A stretch of 64,000 bases of DNA from assembly GCF_037975245.1 (NCBI RefSeq), contig NC_092568.1:26222501-26286500 (forward strand). Direction: 5' to 3'. Below are positions 39,001 to 51,200 of the stretch, piece by piece; position 1 is the stretch's first letter, and each line of letters starts with the position of its first letter. Under the pieces are notes generated by a model. It was given only the letters and a program-made list of their open reading frames with translations. It searched no databases and was not told where the DNA came from. A program made the translations under genes and the position numbers. This stretch comes from Apostichopus japonicus (lineage: Eukaryota; Echinodermata; Holothuroidea; Aspidochirotida; Stichopodidae).

Positions 39001-42000
39001 TGAGTATGAGTATGCAAGCATGTAGAAGTTTTCGTTGATATTCCAGTGAATTGGATCAGGTATGTGTTTTTTTTAATTAATATTGGTGTGAGTATGAGTA
39101 TGCAAGCATGTAGAAGTTTTCATTGATATTGCAGTAAATTGGATCAGGTATGTGTTTTTTTTAATTAATATTTGTATGAGTATGCAAGCATGTAGAAGTT
39201 TTCATTGATATTGCAGTAAATTGGATCAGGTATGTTTTTTTTATATTAATATTTGTGTGAGTACCAGTATGCAAGCATGTGGAAGTGTTGTCTTCTCAAT
39301 ACACGTACTTGCTCGCGATCGTGTGTTTGTCTAAATCCTTGTTTCTCTCCTTCCTCTCTTCTCATCAGAGCTTGTTACCCTGACAGACCAGTACTCTGGT
39401 TACATCTCATGCCAGAACATTGTATACAGGGTAGTTGCGATTCGTTCAATTACCAGATTGTACTCCTCCACGGACAGACGTTTAACATCCGTTACGAAAG
39501 TTACCTCGTCAATGTCATGAATGCCACCAAGAAGCTGCTCGTACAGTACTTGTAAGTTGACGTCCTAACATTCCATTTATAATTATTAAATATGATATCT
39601 TTTTAACCTACCGGGATGTCCAAGTAATATTGGATGTGATCGTCACTCTCCAAACATTCCAGTTTTTCATGTCTGCTTCCTCACTACAGACAGGAGACAT
39701 CTGACGGAGACGAAAGATTTCTGTTGAACTTGGACGAGATCAATAATTTAGAAGTTCTTCTGAGTGTCATGAGGAAGAAATTAAAAGATGTTGGATCGGG
39801 CTTCATCATCTCCAATAGAATATCCAGTCATTATCGGCGAGCTGAGAAGTTGGAAGGAGTCTCCTTTGAAGTAAAAGAGGAAAAGTGAGACCTTCAGAAA
39901 CATTCAATGCAATGGTTTTAATATCATATGGTGACATTATTGTCACAGTTAATGAGAGTTTTCTCTGTAAATGGGACGGTGTGGTGGAAGGGTCATAGCG
40001 GTGTGGTGATCGTTTGATATGCTTTGTCTTTTATACACAATCAGATTCTGAGCATGCTACAAGAAGAACTTAGGGGTTCATTACTTACTTTTAAGCTAAT
40101 AATTATGTAATGAATACAGTTTTCTTGAAGTATATATGTGTAAAAGTAAGTTGGCCTGACGTTTCGATCCTAGCCGGATCTTCTTCAAAGGCTAAAAGAA
40201 GATCCTTCTAAGGCTAAAAGAAGGCTTTTAGCCTTTGAAGTAGATCCTGCTAGGATCGAAACGTCAGGCCAACTTACTTTACACATGCTCTCACACAGGC
40301 TCTCTAGTGGATAAGCAGTTTGCTAACAGTTTTATTTTACTTTGATTCTTGAATTTTAGTCAGAAAATGGATCTAAGAATAGGAAGGTATCACAGCGTGA
40401 AAAGTTATTAGCAGACAATTTGTGGGACCTTATATATCATCTATTAGCAGATTGTTCCAGGTTACTCTTTGAGTTGAAGAAAACATACAAATATATCTGT
40501 AAACGTCTAAAATGTTTGTGCTTACTTCACAGGCCGGGAACTCTGATGTTCTCGATGACTTCGTTCACCTCCAAGAAGAGAACGGATCGATACCATGCAG
40601 AGATGGATCACATCTGGCATCAGCTGACAGAAGAAATGCAAAACTTCAGGAAAAGTGCCAATTCTCCAAGAGAGGTCGTAAGTTTTTCTTTTTGAAATCA
40701 GTTTTCCCTGTTCAATGTTTGTAACCTGTCCATATTATGTGTATATGACTGTGCATTAACAAGAGTTGATCATTATCTCAAAGACAAGTGTGAAAATTGT
40801 AGCGATCAGGAAATACAGCTTTAGATATCAGATAAACATCGTCAGTTTGTGCTGTTGGAGGGTGATCAAGGTCTATCAAGGTATGGATCCGTGGGAAATT
40901 CAAAAGTAGTTATTAAGACATTTTTTTGTTGTCTGGGGTACGGTGTTTTCAAGACCCCTCTTCATAAGGAGTCAGTTTCAAAGACCTCATGGTCAACCCC
41001 CATCCCCCCCCCCCCCCACTTCTCTAAATATCCTAGATTCGTGCCTGTCATCTTCCATGGATATGATAGTAATGTTTGCTTTGGAAGTTAATAATTTAGG
41101 ATTTGAGTTACGCACCCTTTCGGTGTCCTCACTCCCCTATTACCGTTGAAATTTACAGATATCCACTGTATGGGTCTTATACGGATTGGTGAGTAAACTT
41201 TTAACAGTTACCTTTTTCTGTTTTTGTCACTGTTCAGGATTTTGACTCTGTGGGAAACCTCATTTTGACATTGGTATACTACTTCTATAACCTGATGCCT
41301 TTAAGTGGTGGACCAAGGTAAGGTTACAAAAAAACTCTTTATCTATTTCAAGACAACAGTGCCAGACTGCTGGCATTCAAATCATGTAGTAATGTTTTGT
41401 GGTTCATGAATAATGAGCAAATGTAAGACATTAGTTTAATGATGTAATTTTGTTCATTTTCTGCAAATTTGAAAATTATAGACCTTATAATGATTTGAAG
41501 TGGCAGTATCATTTCTGGAGTATGTATATATCTTTAATTTTTTAACTCGTTAGTATAAAAATCTAACAGATCACTTTGTAGCAATGATGCCAAATGAAAT
41601 GGAACATGTTAACGGTGAAAGAAGTTTGATAATTTGCTCTTAAATTACAGCATTACCTGTAAGGCATAAATGTAATTAATCATTGTTCATTTAATGATTC
41701 TCACAGAATATTTGCATTTTTTTCCAAGCCTTGCCATTCAGAGTCAATTGAAAGCTAAGCAACACTGTATCACATGAAGGTCAAATTTTTAAGGTTATGA
41801 AAAGAAAGTATAACTTTGAAGATGTCACAGACCACCACCTATTGTGCATGTTGTAAACAAGCTTTATAGACCTGGAAAATCTTGAAAGGAATCTGCCAGT
41901 CACTTGCAGACATGAGGCTTCACAGTGTGTTGCATAATTAATTATTCAGTTAGGTGTGTCAGTAACTCCTTGGTCAGGGGTCTCCATGGCAACTGATACT

Positions 42001-42952
42001 ATTTGGGATGATCAGCACCCTTTGTTTACCTCCCTCACTAGCTCTGCATGGGATCATTTTAGTATTCTTGTATGGTGGTTACTGTAAGACTATAATATTG
42101 TGAATCTGTATGCACCTCCCATTCCTCCTCTCAAGATCCATTACATGCCCACTCCTGCTGTAGATGCTCCACAGAGATCTGTGGTTTTTTTATGTGATTC
42201 ATGTGTTTCTGGAGTACTGAATTGTTCGTCTGAGTTTTTGGAAAATAAGTATTACTCAAAATAAAGCCCTCGTTGTATCTTCAGTTAGGAAGAGTTAAAG
42301 ACACTGATCGGATTGGATTTCCACCTCTGTGGATTTGTTTGTCTTTCCTATTTAGTATAGTCGCAGCACATCCTGTCAACAATGTATATCCGTGTTATTC
42401 CTGTCTTTGACTTCCTCTTTCAGCTCGATTGCATACAGTGTGGCCATCGGATTATTCATCGCTGCAGGTCGCGAGGTCACAGGCAACATTCCAAGTGGTA
42501 AAATTGTGGAGCTTGAAGCCATGCTTGCCAACAGTCCTTCTGCCTTTACCACTGTTGCCAAGCAATGGATGAACTTACAAAAGTGAGTGATTACTTCATG
42601 TCCTATCAATTGACTCTGATTCTGATAAGATTTCCCCGTCGTAGCAAACTAAAAATTTTAGCCTTCCATTTCATCTGTTTTTGCCAAACTCGTTCATTGG
42701 CAATATACCATATATTTGTTTTACGTACTGAATATTGTGTATGCATGGTGGTTGCAGCTGGCCAAAAGCCTGGCTTTTTCTTCAAAAAATTTCCGTAAAA
42801 ATGAATTTGGTAATTTTCACTTTATGTGTTTTTCCTTCTGCAGATCACACTCGAGCATTTCAAACTTGCCTTCTGTTGCGGAAACATTCCCATCATTAAG
42901 GACGATGTTAGAGGTACTCAACACCGCTGATTTAACTATGTGCAAGAACTAA
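24074..42952 (+). CDS. TTC13: TTC13-like secretory-pathway tetratricopeptide repeat protein
   Basis: Eighteen exons: 24074-24539, 25019-25131, 26005-26080, 26797-26933, 27967-28059, 29081-29197, 29611-29721, 30524-30606, 33617-33758, 35726-35894, 37622-37778, 38447-38710, 39369-39551, 39690-39884, 40533-40677, 41238-41317, 42424-42582, 42844-42952. They give about 932 aa (human about 860, from memory). Residues 1-25 form a signal peptide: MALINIC, a hydrophobic core, then LSSA. A variable Cys- and Thr-rich region follows to about residue 190. TPR units lie at about 205-490, for example MNTGHSYEAVKELN, ALNDFNRAIELN and IYKELGDYDSALEVLN. The conserved C-terminal domain includes ISRYMHAHLDSP, DRPVLWLHLMP, NLILTLVYYFYNLMPLS and PSVAETFPSLRTMLEVLNT. 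TTC13 has no well-established biochemical role; the signal peptide implies the ER or secretory route. A symmetric optional exon may lie at 36620-36727. The acceptor of exon 2 is weak, so the N-terminal join is the least certain. Confidence 0.92.
26372..26690. mobile_element. G/C-rich interspersed repeat with inverted segments
   Basis: It begins AGGGCGTAGGAACCGGGGGG and contains a hairpin, CTGGGGGGGCG with CGCCAGCCCCCCCAG. It then carries GGGGCGGAAGTATCATTCCG and CCCCCGGTTC, and two copies of CACCAAATTGCATCT (about 26526 and 26610), and ends in GGAGGGGGACACCCCCTCCC. It lies in TTC13 intron 3. The opening resembles repeats common in marine invertebrate genomes (recollection, not checked). Confidence 0.6.
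29889..29912. repeat. (GT)12 microsatellite
   Basis: A pure GT dinucleotide run of about 24 bases in the TTC13 intron after exon 7. Confidence 0.95.
34117..34451. mobile_element. Palindromic MITE-like element rich in GATTTAAATC motifs
   Basis: The left end, GGCGGGGCATCAGTCTCAAA then GGGGAATCGACATATACC, is mirrored at the right end as its reverse complement (TGAGACTGATGGCCCGCC). Internal units ATCGACATATACC and the palindrome GATTTAAATC recur several times in both orientations, so nearly the whole 335 bp can fold on itself. No transposase frame and no clear target-site duplication. It lies in TTC13 intron 9. Confidence 0.7.
34865..35144. repeat. Tandem duplication, two 140-bp copies
   Basis: The segment from TACCTTGTGATAATACATA to ATTATGAGCATTTTCACT is repeated head-to-tail with a 140-bp offset and only a few substitutions, which suggests a recent duplication. 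Non-coding, in TTC13 intron 9. Confidence 0.9.
35356..35700. repeat. Degenerate 18-bp tandem repeat upstream of a TTC13 exon
   Basis: Units resembling GATAAATGCTCTGTGCAT recur about a dozen times with substitutions. Because the unit is a multiple of three, the minus strand stays open for about 120 codons without being a gene. The array ends about 25 bases before the exon 10 acceptor at 35725. Confidence 0.55.
36620..36727 (+). CDS. TTC13: Possible cassette exon of TTC13 (phase 1 on both sides)
   Basis: An open 108-base segment bounded by ttttcag and a gtgtgt donor encodes EEIKPTQTKYQETYRKYNLN and then KHPWLFSKDTSCQNTV. Its phase fits between exons ending at 35894 and starting at 37622. Leaving it out gives MYTREISRYMHAHLD, which aligns without a gap to vertebrate TTC13. 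It is therefore optional, lineage-specific or spurious. An alternative donor after ACT at 36723 would break the frame with the next exon. Confidence 0.4.
   Translation, partial: RKSNQHKQSIRKRTGSTISINTLGCFLKTHPVKIL
38685..39287. repeat. Minisatellite of about 87 bp derived from a TTC13 exon end and its splice donor
   Basis: After the exon ending at 38710 (TTGATATTTCAGTAAATTGG..GTCAG, then gtatgt) the same block recurs with GT(A/G)-like junctions at about 38797, 38885, 38972, 39060, 39148 and 39230. The spacings are 86, 88, 87, 88, 88 and 82 bp, followed by a partial unit. Each unit carries the exon tail, a donor, and a ..TTCCAG or ..TTGCAG acceptor-like motif. Confidence 0.95.
40138..40284. 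mobile_element. Inverted repeat with about 60-bp arms (hairpin element)
   Basis: The left arm, GTGTAAAAGTAAGTTGGCC through CTTCAAAGGCTAAAAG, is matched by the reverse complement on the right with two or three changes. Between them is a short loop with AAGATCCTTCTAAGGC. Sequence to the right (about 40285-40331) continues the similarity to the copy at 18044-18131. It lies in TTC13 intron 14 (39885-40532 gap). Confidence 0.75.
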
Positions 42953-44345
42953 TGGTGCAAAATTTTTATTTTTTCATAGCCAGTAATCTTTTATCGCTTT
43001 TTTTTTAATGCCATGGAATATGTGAATATACTTAATGCAAAAAGGGTTTATTTTTTGAAAACTAACCACATTTTATTTTCAATTAACACTAACAGTACTT
43101 TTTTTTATACACAACAGATGCAACTTAATTGCCTACATTGAGCTTTCTCTTTCTTTTTTTTCTGTTTGTTTAATTAATTTTGTTTTGTTGTCAGATAGCC
43201 ATTATCATTTTTATTACATAGCACTAGTTATTACAGTGTCCTACCATATTTCATAAATATGTATACCATGTATTTATTAATTATGTTTATATGCAGTACT
43301 ATTGCTTTACAGTACTTTTGTTTTTTCTTCCTTGGATATAATCATTTTAATTGATGTTTCTAGGTAAATGTGTCAACTGGGATAAATTGTTCTACAATAA
43401 CCTATTAAAATTGGAAATGGCCTGCTGAAAATCAGTCTCTTAGTTGCATGAGGTTCAAGACTAATACAAATGGTACATCAAAAGAAAGAGCACCCCATCT
43501 CACTGATAAATAGTGTATGGTGGGATGCACCCATCTCACTGATAAATAGTGTATGGTGGGATGTAGATATAGGTCTGCGATAAATGGATGATATAGAACC
43601 TTAATATATATATATTTCTGGACCTTATTAATTGTTTGGGGATCTTCAATTGCCAAAGCTTGGAAATCTTGCCTCCAAGGTGGAACTCACATCAATTTGT
43701 TGGAAATCATTTTAACTAAATAGCTTTTTGCTTTAATAGACACTCTGAAGCCGTTGTGTATCTTTAATTTAAACAGAACCTGTGACTTCCATCTGTATGC
43801 CACATCTCTTACATAAAGCCATCCTTGGCTTCTTCCATCCACATAAAGCAATTAACTTTTGAAATAAACTCTCTCTACTCTCTTCTTCCGATGTGAATTC
43901 AGAATTTTACTAGCAGAACTTTTCATCAGGATTTAGTTATCTCTTAAATTTGACTTAAAAATAATTTTTATTATTTGGTAAGCCCATAGAAGGTTTCTTC
44001 ATTCCTTACTTTTTTTTCTTTTTTATTAAGTGAGCAATGCACGATAGTTCTTTCAGTCCACAACTTTGCTTTTATTCCCCGAGTGCCTTTCAAACATTAC
44101 ACTATTGTTTTCATATTTTATTTCTTATTTGGTTTAGTCTATGTTATTCAGAAATAATGTCTTCTTCTTTTGTTTTGTTATCATATAGGTGCAATGTAAT
44201 TTGGGTTCTTTCTGTCATGCTGACATTTTAATAGTCGAATGGTTAATACCATTATTTGTATATATGGCCTATTTAATACAAGTTCTACTGCAGGTAAAAT
44301 AAAGAGGAAAAAATAGCCAGTAAATAAAGTTGTCATTGTGTCCTG
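42953..44345 (+). other. TTC13 3' UTR (presumed)
   Basis: AT-rich non-coding sequence after the stop. It contains a small 36-bp tandem duplication (43493-43564) and AATAAA at 43863-43868 and 44323-44328. Confidence 0.5.
43493..43564. repeat. 36-bp tandem duplication
   Basis: CCCATCTCACTGATAAATAG, then TGTATGGTGGGATG, occurs twice head-to-tail with no visible changes. Confidence 0.9.
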
Positions 44346-44354
44346 TGTTTTATT
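44323..44354. terminator. Back-to-back poly(A) signals of convergent TTC13 and cyclin K
   Basis: AATAAA on the plus strand (44323-44328) is followed by a GT-rich stretch. AATAAA on the minus strand lies at 44354-44349. The two genes converge here, so their 3' ends may meet or overlap by a few tens of bases. Other minus-strand AATAAA signals (about 44793 and 44821) could serve cyclin K instead. Confidence 0.4.
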
Positions 44355-45279
44355 TGTCTTTGTAACCATTTATTTTTCAAAACCTTCAGCTGAAACGAAC
44401 CTCACTACTCAAAGTGCATAATTGTGTAGCACATGAAGTTACATAATGTATATATTACAACTCTTTGCCAAATGAAAAGCACACAGAATTTGAAAAGAAC
44501 CCCCCCCCCCCCTACTTACTCCTACCATTCTAGGAACTGTCCAATCTAGCAGTAAATTACATTACATTCAATTATCCAACAAGTCCAGCAGCTTGAAATC
44601 AAAAATCTTACATGCACTAGCAAATTTACCCTATCAGAAATGCTGAAGAGCAGAACTTCTTTTAAACAACATTCCATACAAATCGTTTAATGCTCAAAAA
44701 TTTGGGAAAACCTAACATTAGCATTGACAATTGATGGGCTAGGATAAAAATGTACATTCTTCGGCCAAAATCCTGTCGTGGAAGGAAATGTATTTATTAT
44801 TACTGTATAGACATGTTTTCTTTATTAGAAAAGTGAACTTCCATTAACTGGGGGGGGGGGAATAGAATTTGCTTTGTTGTTTCTAGAAATCATGAAACAG
44901 ATGCAAAATTCTACCACTTTCATACTGTTCTTAAAGATCCAGTCAAAATTATTTACAGTTGTAGAAGATTCTTGAGATTCCTTGCATGTAATTTAATTGA
45001 CAATATGTCCTCCGCGAAGGTGACGAGAGACTGCAAGATCTAGAATGAACCCTCTCCGCAAAGTGTGTATTCCCAGACACCTTTAAGACGTGCACCGTTT
45101 GTTCAATAACTTGAACAACATAATAGACTTGAACACCAATATGTATTGAGAATGAGGACAGTAAATACGGACACACGACATGTCACATGACGACACCGTG
45201 ATATAATTTTTGTGTACATATAAGAGTTTCATCTCTTCCACAATATCATCGTTGATAAGAGCAACCACCATCAAGAGCA
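44349..45279 (-). other. Cyclin K 3' UTR (presumed)
   Basis: Non-coding DNA downstream of the cyclin K stop with several TTTATT motifs (minus-strand AATAAA) and two homopolymer tracts (C near 44500, G near 44852). No other gene is seen. Confidence 0.45.
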
Positions 45280-48200
45280 TCACCTGTTCCAGTTAACAAC
45301 CCCAGTGCCTGGTGGTTGATGTATCACCCTTCCTGTTATCCTCACTGTGGCAAGCCCATTTGGATTGCTCGGATTCACTGGTAGCGACATCAGAGGGGGT
45401 GGAGGGTTACCAGTCCCCAGAGAGGGAAACCCTCCAAAGTTTCTAGGTGCAGCGCCTCTATTCGGGAAGCCTGTGTTACCAGGAGCTGGGCTTTGAGAAG
45501 CTGGTGGCTGAAGCAGAGGAGGCAGATTTGGCTGCGGCATTGGAGGCGTAGGTGTTAGCATCAAAGGCCTCTGTGGTGCCGGTACCATCGGGTGCTGCAA
45601 TCCGGTAATCTGGGGTCTCGTCTGCGGACTTGGTACCGTTTGATTCAATATCGGTCGGATTGGAGGCTGCACTGAGGATCTCTTGGGCGTGTCAAAACCG
45701 GTGTTGGGACCAACTCCTTGCATTGCTGGCTGCATGGGTGGCTGGTTCCCAACCGGCGGAACTGAAGGAGGCGGAATGCTGTAATTTTGAGCGGACCCGG
45801 AGGCGGGGAACTGGTTACCAAACGGTGGCTGCTGAAACTGATGAGCTGATGTGGAGGCCGGTGCACCTGCCGCGGGTACGATAGGAGCACTCTGACTCGT
45901 ATACAGACTCTGGTTGAAACCAGAAGACTGAGTCGGTTCAGACAGAGGTACTTGCTGTTGTTGTTGCTGCTGTGGCTGAGGAGGTGGAGCTTGGCTGAAG
46001 TACTGGGTCTGTGTCGCTGGCGGATAACTAGAGGGGGTAGGAGCAGCAGCCGTAAACACCGGAGGTGCCACGGAGGTGAACGGTGCAAATGTCTGTGGTG
46101 GCAGAGGCAACGTAGTTCCGTACGACGTTCCTGGGTGGGTGGGGGGCATCGTACTACTCTGACTTGGCTTGTTCGTCCCAGATGAAGATGGCTGACTTGG
46201 GTTGTCTGTCGGAGGAAGGTTACTTTGATAAGCAGGAGCCGAAGTCACAGGCATTGGTTGCTGAACAGGCTGTTTCTTGTCACTGGACGATGGCTGGACT
46301 GACTTGGACTTGGATGGAGGAGGGGGTGGAGGCGGTGGTGTGGGCTTCTCTACTTCCGACTTACTATGTTTTGCTCTCGGCTCATCTGAAAAGTAGTGAA
46401 GGATAATAGATGTTTAGTACACGTTCACTAGACCCAATAGGGGCTGTGGAATATGGATGCAATAGTTCAAAGGAGAAGGGAACACTTGATGATTACGTGC
46501 GATAGAGGACCAATGCAATTATATAGCTAAGTGCTTCTTTACAAGGGAAAGGGAAAAATAATTGATTTATTCCTTCTATTTTCAGACCAGTCTGCTCACA
46601 GACCCTTTAATTACAACATAAGTACTTTGTTTAATGCTTCTTTCCTGCTGTTTCTCTAGCTCTTATTAAAATGTCCGTCGGATGGAAGTTTGTGGGAACC
46701 ACATATGTTTGGTTATTTGTGGAAAACCAACTAAATACACAAAAGAAAAAAAAAATGTTTCTCTAGCTCCTCCAAGAATGTGCGCTTGCAGGAAATGGGA
46801 TTGGGAACAATCAATGGTTGTATGCAAGCATGGAACAAAATAATAATAATACCACTTTCTTAAAAGGGAATGAAAAAAGCAATTATTTGATCAATGATTG
46901 TGGGCAGGGGAGAACCCAAACAATATTAACCTGCAACCACTTTTAGAAGGGAAAGGTAAAAAATGTGTGGCTTGTAGACCAGTCTGCCTACAGACTCTTT
47001 ACTTGTGACAGAATATTAAATTAAATTTGTTCTTTCCTACAGTGTATCCATCACTTCAAAGAGTGGGAGCTATGTCCAACCAGACTTGAGAGAGTGTCAG
47101 ATGGACATCCAAAAAATACAGATATCATCTGATGTTAACACAATTTGTAATTCTTAACATTTCTTCAAATATCTGACAAAAGGTTACTAACTAATACAAT
47201 GCAAGAATTATGAAAGATAACTCAGAAGGTGATATGATTGTACTGACAGGACTGGAATTTAAATGATTATATATCACTAAACAATACACATTAAACAAGA
47301 GAGGAAACGGGATCTGATTTAAAGGTTGGCAACCTCCTATATGCAAAATCCCCCCTCCCCTCCCCCCCTCCCCATCCCCTGTAGTTGTAATGGTGAATTG
47401 CATACAATCATACTCAAGCAGTGCTCTGACTACTTGAGGTTGTTTAATTTGCAAGCTTACCCTTTGACTTCTCAGCATCAGATGTCAAGGGTGATTTCTG
47501 CGATAGAAAATGAGTGAAAAAGGAAAAACTCAGGACTTTCTTACGAGAAATAATTTATGAGATAAGAAACAAGATGGATTCCAGGGATAAGTGAACCAAT
47601 TAATGAATTCATTGAGTTGCAACAAATTAATGTTTGTTATTGTGGGATGCACTTTACTAGTTTCCTTGCCAACAAATAGCAATGCAGCAAAACAATTTGA
47701 TATATTTTGGAAAAGTTGAATTCTCAGACAAGAAGTAGGCTATTTTCCCCTGATTATAAATATTGCAACCAAACACTTGTGCAAAATGTGAATATGAAGT
47801 ACCTGAAAGTTTTAAACTTTCCCAAATTTGCCTTTTGATATAATATCAGCATTCAATAAACACAGTATTTTAGTTCTTTTTTGTCATTGCCATGGTATCA
47901 TTTTTCAGAGTAATTGAAACATCTCATCTTCGTCCCTCTGCAACAAACAATCATAAAAGAAACCAAATCTAAATGTCCTACTAATTTTACAGTCGTTTTG
48001 TTTTTGACATCTGCAAACAGCTGTGTTTGGTCTATTCAAGTATGTCAATTACCAGTTGCGATAAATGTCAATGTAAAAACATTCTTAGGAATATACAGAA
48101 GGAACAAAGGATAAATAGCTCTTTTTGTGTGCCATTTACTCAAACAACAACAGTAGCTATTGTTTTCTTTTATCAGAAATCTGGGAACAGTTAAAGATGG

Positions 48201-51200
48201 CATGATAACCCCTAACCTGCCATACTTTGTTCCTCCCCATTTAGATCTCAGGCCTAGAATTTCATGTTTTTTTCATGAATTTAATGTTAAGCCACTTGCC
48301 ATGTAATATGCAAGGGCTTAAAACATCTAGTAGCTAAAGTCAAGTACCAACTGGCATCGTCCTAAATTACAGCTCACATCAATTTGATGTAAAGGGCTTA
48401 CGGGAGCAGCCCAATAATATCTGCTGATCTAATGGTAGGTAAAGATATCATGCTGCTTTGTCTTACAGACTCATCATGTATGTACTTGATGTCTATGGGT
48501 AGACAAATGCAAATGCCTCTGTTTTTGATATTCTACTGACAAACTGCAGAACCGATTGGCATTAAGCCAATCACTGGAATGAATTTTGATTTTCGGGGCA
48601 TGGATCTAAAAAATAAAGATTAAAATAAAATGCATATGAATCAACATGTTTTTCGAGAACTTAAATTTATTTATCAGGAAAAAGGTAAAACTTGAAATAG
48701 GACCTTGTCGTTTTGTTTACTTTAAAAACCCACCTGTTTAGATCTCTTTGTTGTCTTTGATTGCCCTCCCTGAGCACCCTTCTTTCCTGCAGCGTACAGG
48801 TCCAATAAATGATGACACACATCTGTAAATGAAAAGTAATTTGAACTTCATCCACAAAACAAAGTAGTTACTTCTCTACGCCAACACTAGTCTTAACGTA
48901 ACATGAACACTAGTCCTAACGTAACATATTTTTCTGTTATCAACAGTGCTGTTGAACTCTCCCTCAATGGAGCGGGCTATAAACCAGTACTAATCCAATA
49001 TCAAATTACTGTCCGTTAAGAACAATGTTCGAATCTTGATACTATCAAAAGTTTCCGTGGCCAACCCATGGTACCATAACTGAAAATAATGGATATTGTT
49101 ACATGTTTATAGAAAACAATTTACATTTGACAATGAGTGCCATCTTTGAGCTTTTAATAGTAAAAGAGATTTTTAGTGACTGAAACTGATTGCATAACAA
49201 AAGTGCAGGCCATTTCTTGCATCTTGAGGGAAACACCATATCTTCATAGCATCTTTCTTCTTTTTGTCTTGGGGGTGGGGGTGGCAATGGGGAGGAATAT
49301 GAATTTTCCAACTGGGATGAAGTTTGGTTAATGCACCTTGCAGCAGCAGAGTGAATGATGTCATTACCACATTTCAGCTGAAAAATGTCTTTGTTTTATC
49401 TCATCCTACTAAATTCATTTATTCACAGAGGAAAATAAAATTTCTACAAAAAAGTTGCATTTGGATGAATTCTAAAGACAGAGAACATTGACAGCTAATC
49501 AAACATTCCAAATGTATCACAATTCATTGATTAATCAACAAGATTACATAAGGAAAGTGAAGCTTTGTAAGCAAATGTAACTTGCTGACATAACAGGTTT
49601 CAGGCTATCAAAATAAATATTAACCATGTATCTTGAGTTACGAACAAAATATTGAGATAAACTTCTTAACTAACAGTTGGAATAGTTTCCTTCTAAAGTA
49701 AATGTTACTTTTTCTGCCAACGGAATATCCCTCTAAGATAATTATTACTCTTTACCACTATCAAGTGTTATTTTGAATGATTGTAGATGTCTGAGAAATT
49801 ATACATGAAAGGTCAAAAGAACTTGTTTTTACCTTCCATAATATCAAGGGAGACATCCTCGGAGAGAGATTCCCACCATTTGTTCTTAGTGCTCTTCCCT
49901 GACCAGTCTAGCAGATCGCTCTTTGACAGACGACCGGCTAGGTAGAGGAAGGCCACAGCGGTAATGTGTGGCTCCCATTGTAAGCACAGGGTGGTACACA
50001 GACTGGAATGAAGAGTGATGGATGTACCTCAAATTAATTGTCTCATATGATAATGATAATGATTTCAGCTACATTTATTACTGGCTGGACCTCCCCAACA
50101 GCATTATGCATACAGAGTTTAACTGAGACCATAATGGGTGACCACTGACTTGCTAGTGTAGATATATGGGATTAAATTTGACAGTCTCTTTCGGGTAGTT
50201 TTGAGGGTTGCCTCTTTTGACTAACTTAAAATGTGTGACACATTCCACAAACCAGCAAGTACATTCACTTATGTATATGTTGCAAACACAATAGGCTTTT
50301 CAACAACAGTGTTACAACAGTGTTACAATTTGTACTCACTAATTGCTAATGAATGCAAACTCAGCTATTTCCAGTTTCAGTATCTATTATAGCTTCTTAA
50401 CACAGATAAGCATGGTGGGAGCACTGAATTACAAACTCTTTCAGTGTCTTAACTTAGTGTTAACTTAAGGTACATATATAGTAAACAGGCACACGTTACA
50501 AACAGCACTGACACATTTGTTTTTCATAATCACTAAACCATTCTATGTATTATCTCTTTCCTTTTTTTTTCCTTTTCTTTTTTTCTTTATTTGCCATTTC
50601 TAAAGTCTTCACTTTATACCCAACAAGTGTTTTTTTTTTCATTATTTACATGTATAGTTTTGCCAACCAGATACCAAACGTTTTGAACTGGGCTGTTTCA
50701 TTAACCTTATTTTCAACTAATCAATATACTTTGTTATCTACAGTATAGCAGATGGAGGGGTCATGTTGCTCATTCAACAATTGGTTCTTATTAATTACCA
50801 ACAAAAGATCATTGACAAAAATGTATGTCAATTTCTCACCTATCATTCACAAAGGTCCAGGCCATCTGCACCAGTTTTTGGATCTTTTCTTTGTCTCCTT
50901 TGAATGTCTTTGCATATTTCAGCAGGTAGCTGTACGGATGCTCCACCTGCAGATCAAACTTAATCGTCTGTAGTAGTATCCTCTCGTACGTCATTATCTC
51001 CTCCTGCAAAACAAAATTCAAGAAAGGAAACGGTACATGCAATGATGTCGTCCACCTCAACAGTTGTAAATAGAAGGAATCTGCTTTAAAGGCATGGAAG
51101 ACTCGCCCCAAACCGTGTGCCGCATTCTGAAAAAGTTAACTTTCCATTGCTTGCAAGTGAAGTTTTCTTCTTGTCGCTACAAAATGCAGACAGTAATGAA

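Noticed and set aside
38700-39250. Repeated FDIPVNWIR-like peptide as coding repeats
   Set aside because: Stop codons follow in each unit (TAATTAAT), so the array is intronic and not a protein repeat.
45645-46088. Second open frame of 147 codons on the minus strand
   Set aside because: Alternate frame of the Pro/Gln-rich last exon of cyclin K. Low-complexity codons keep it open, and no start context or domain supports it.
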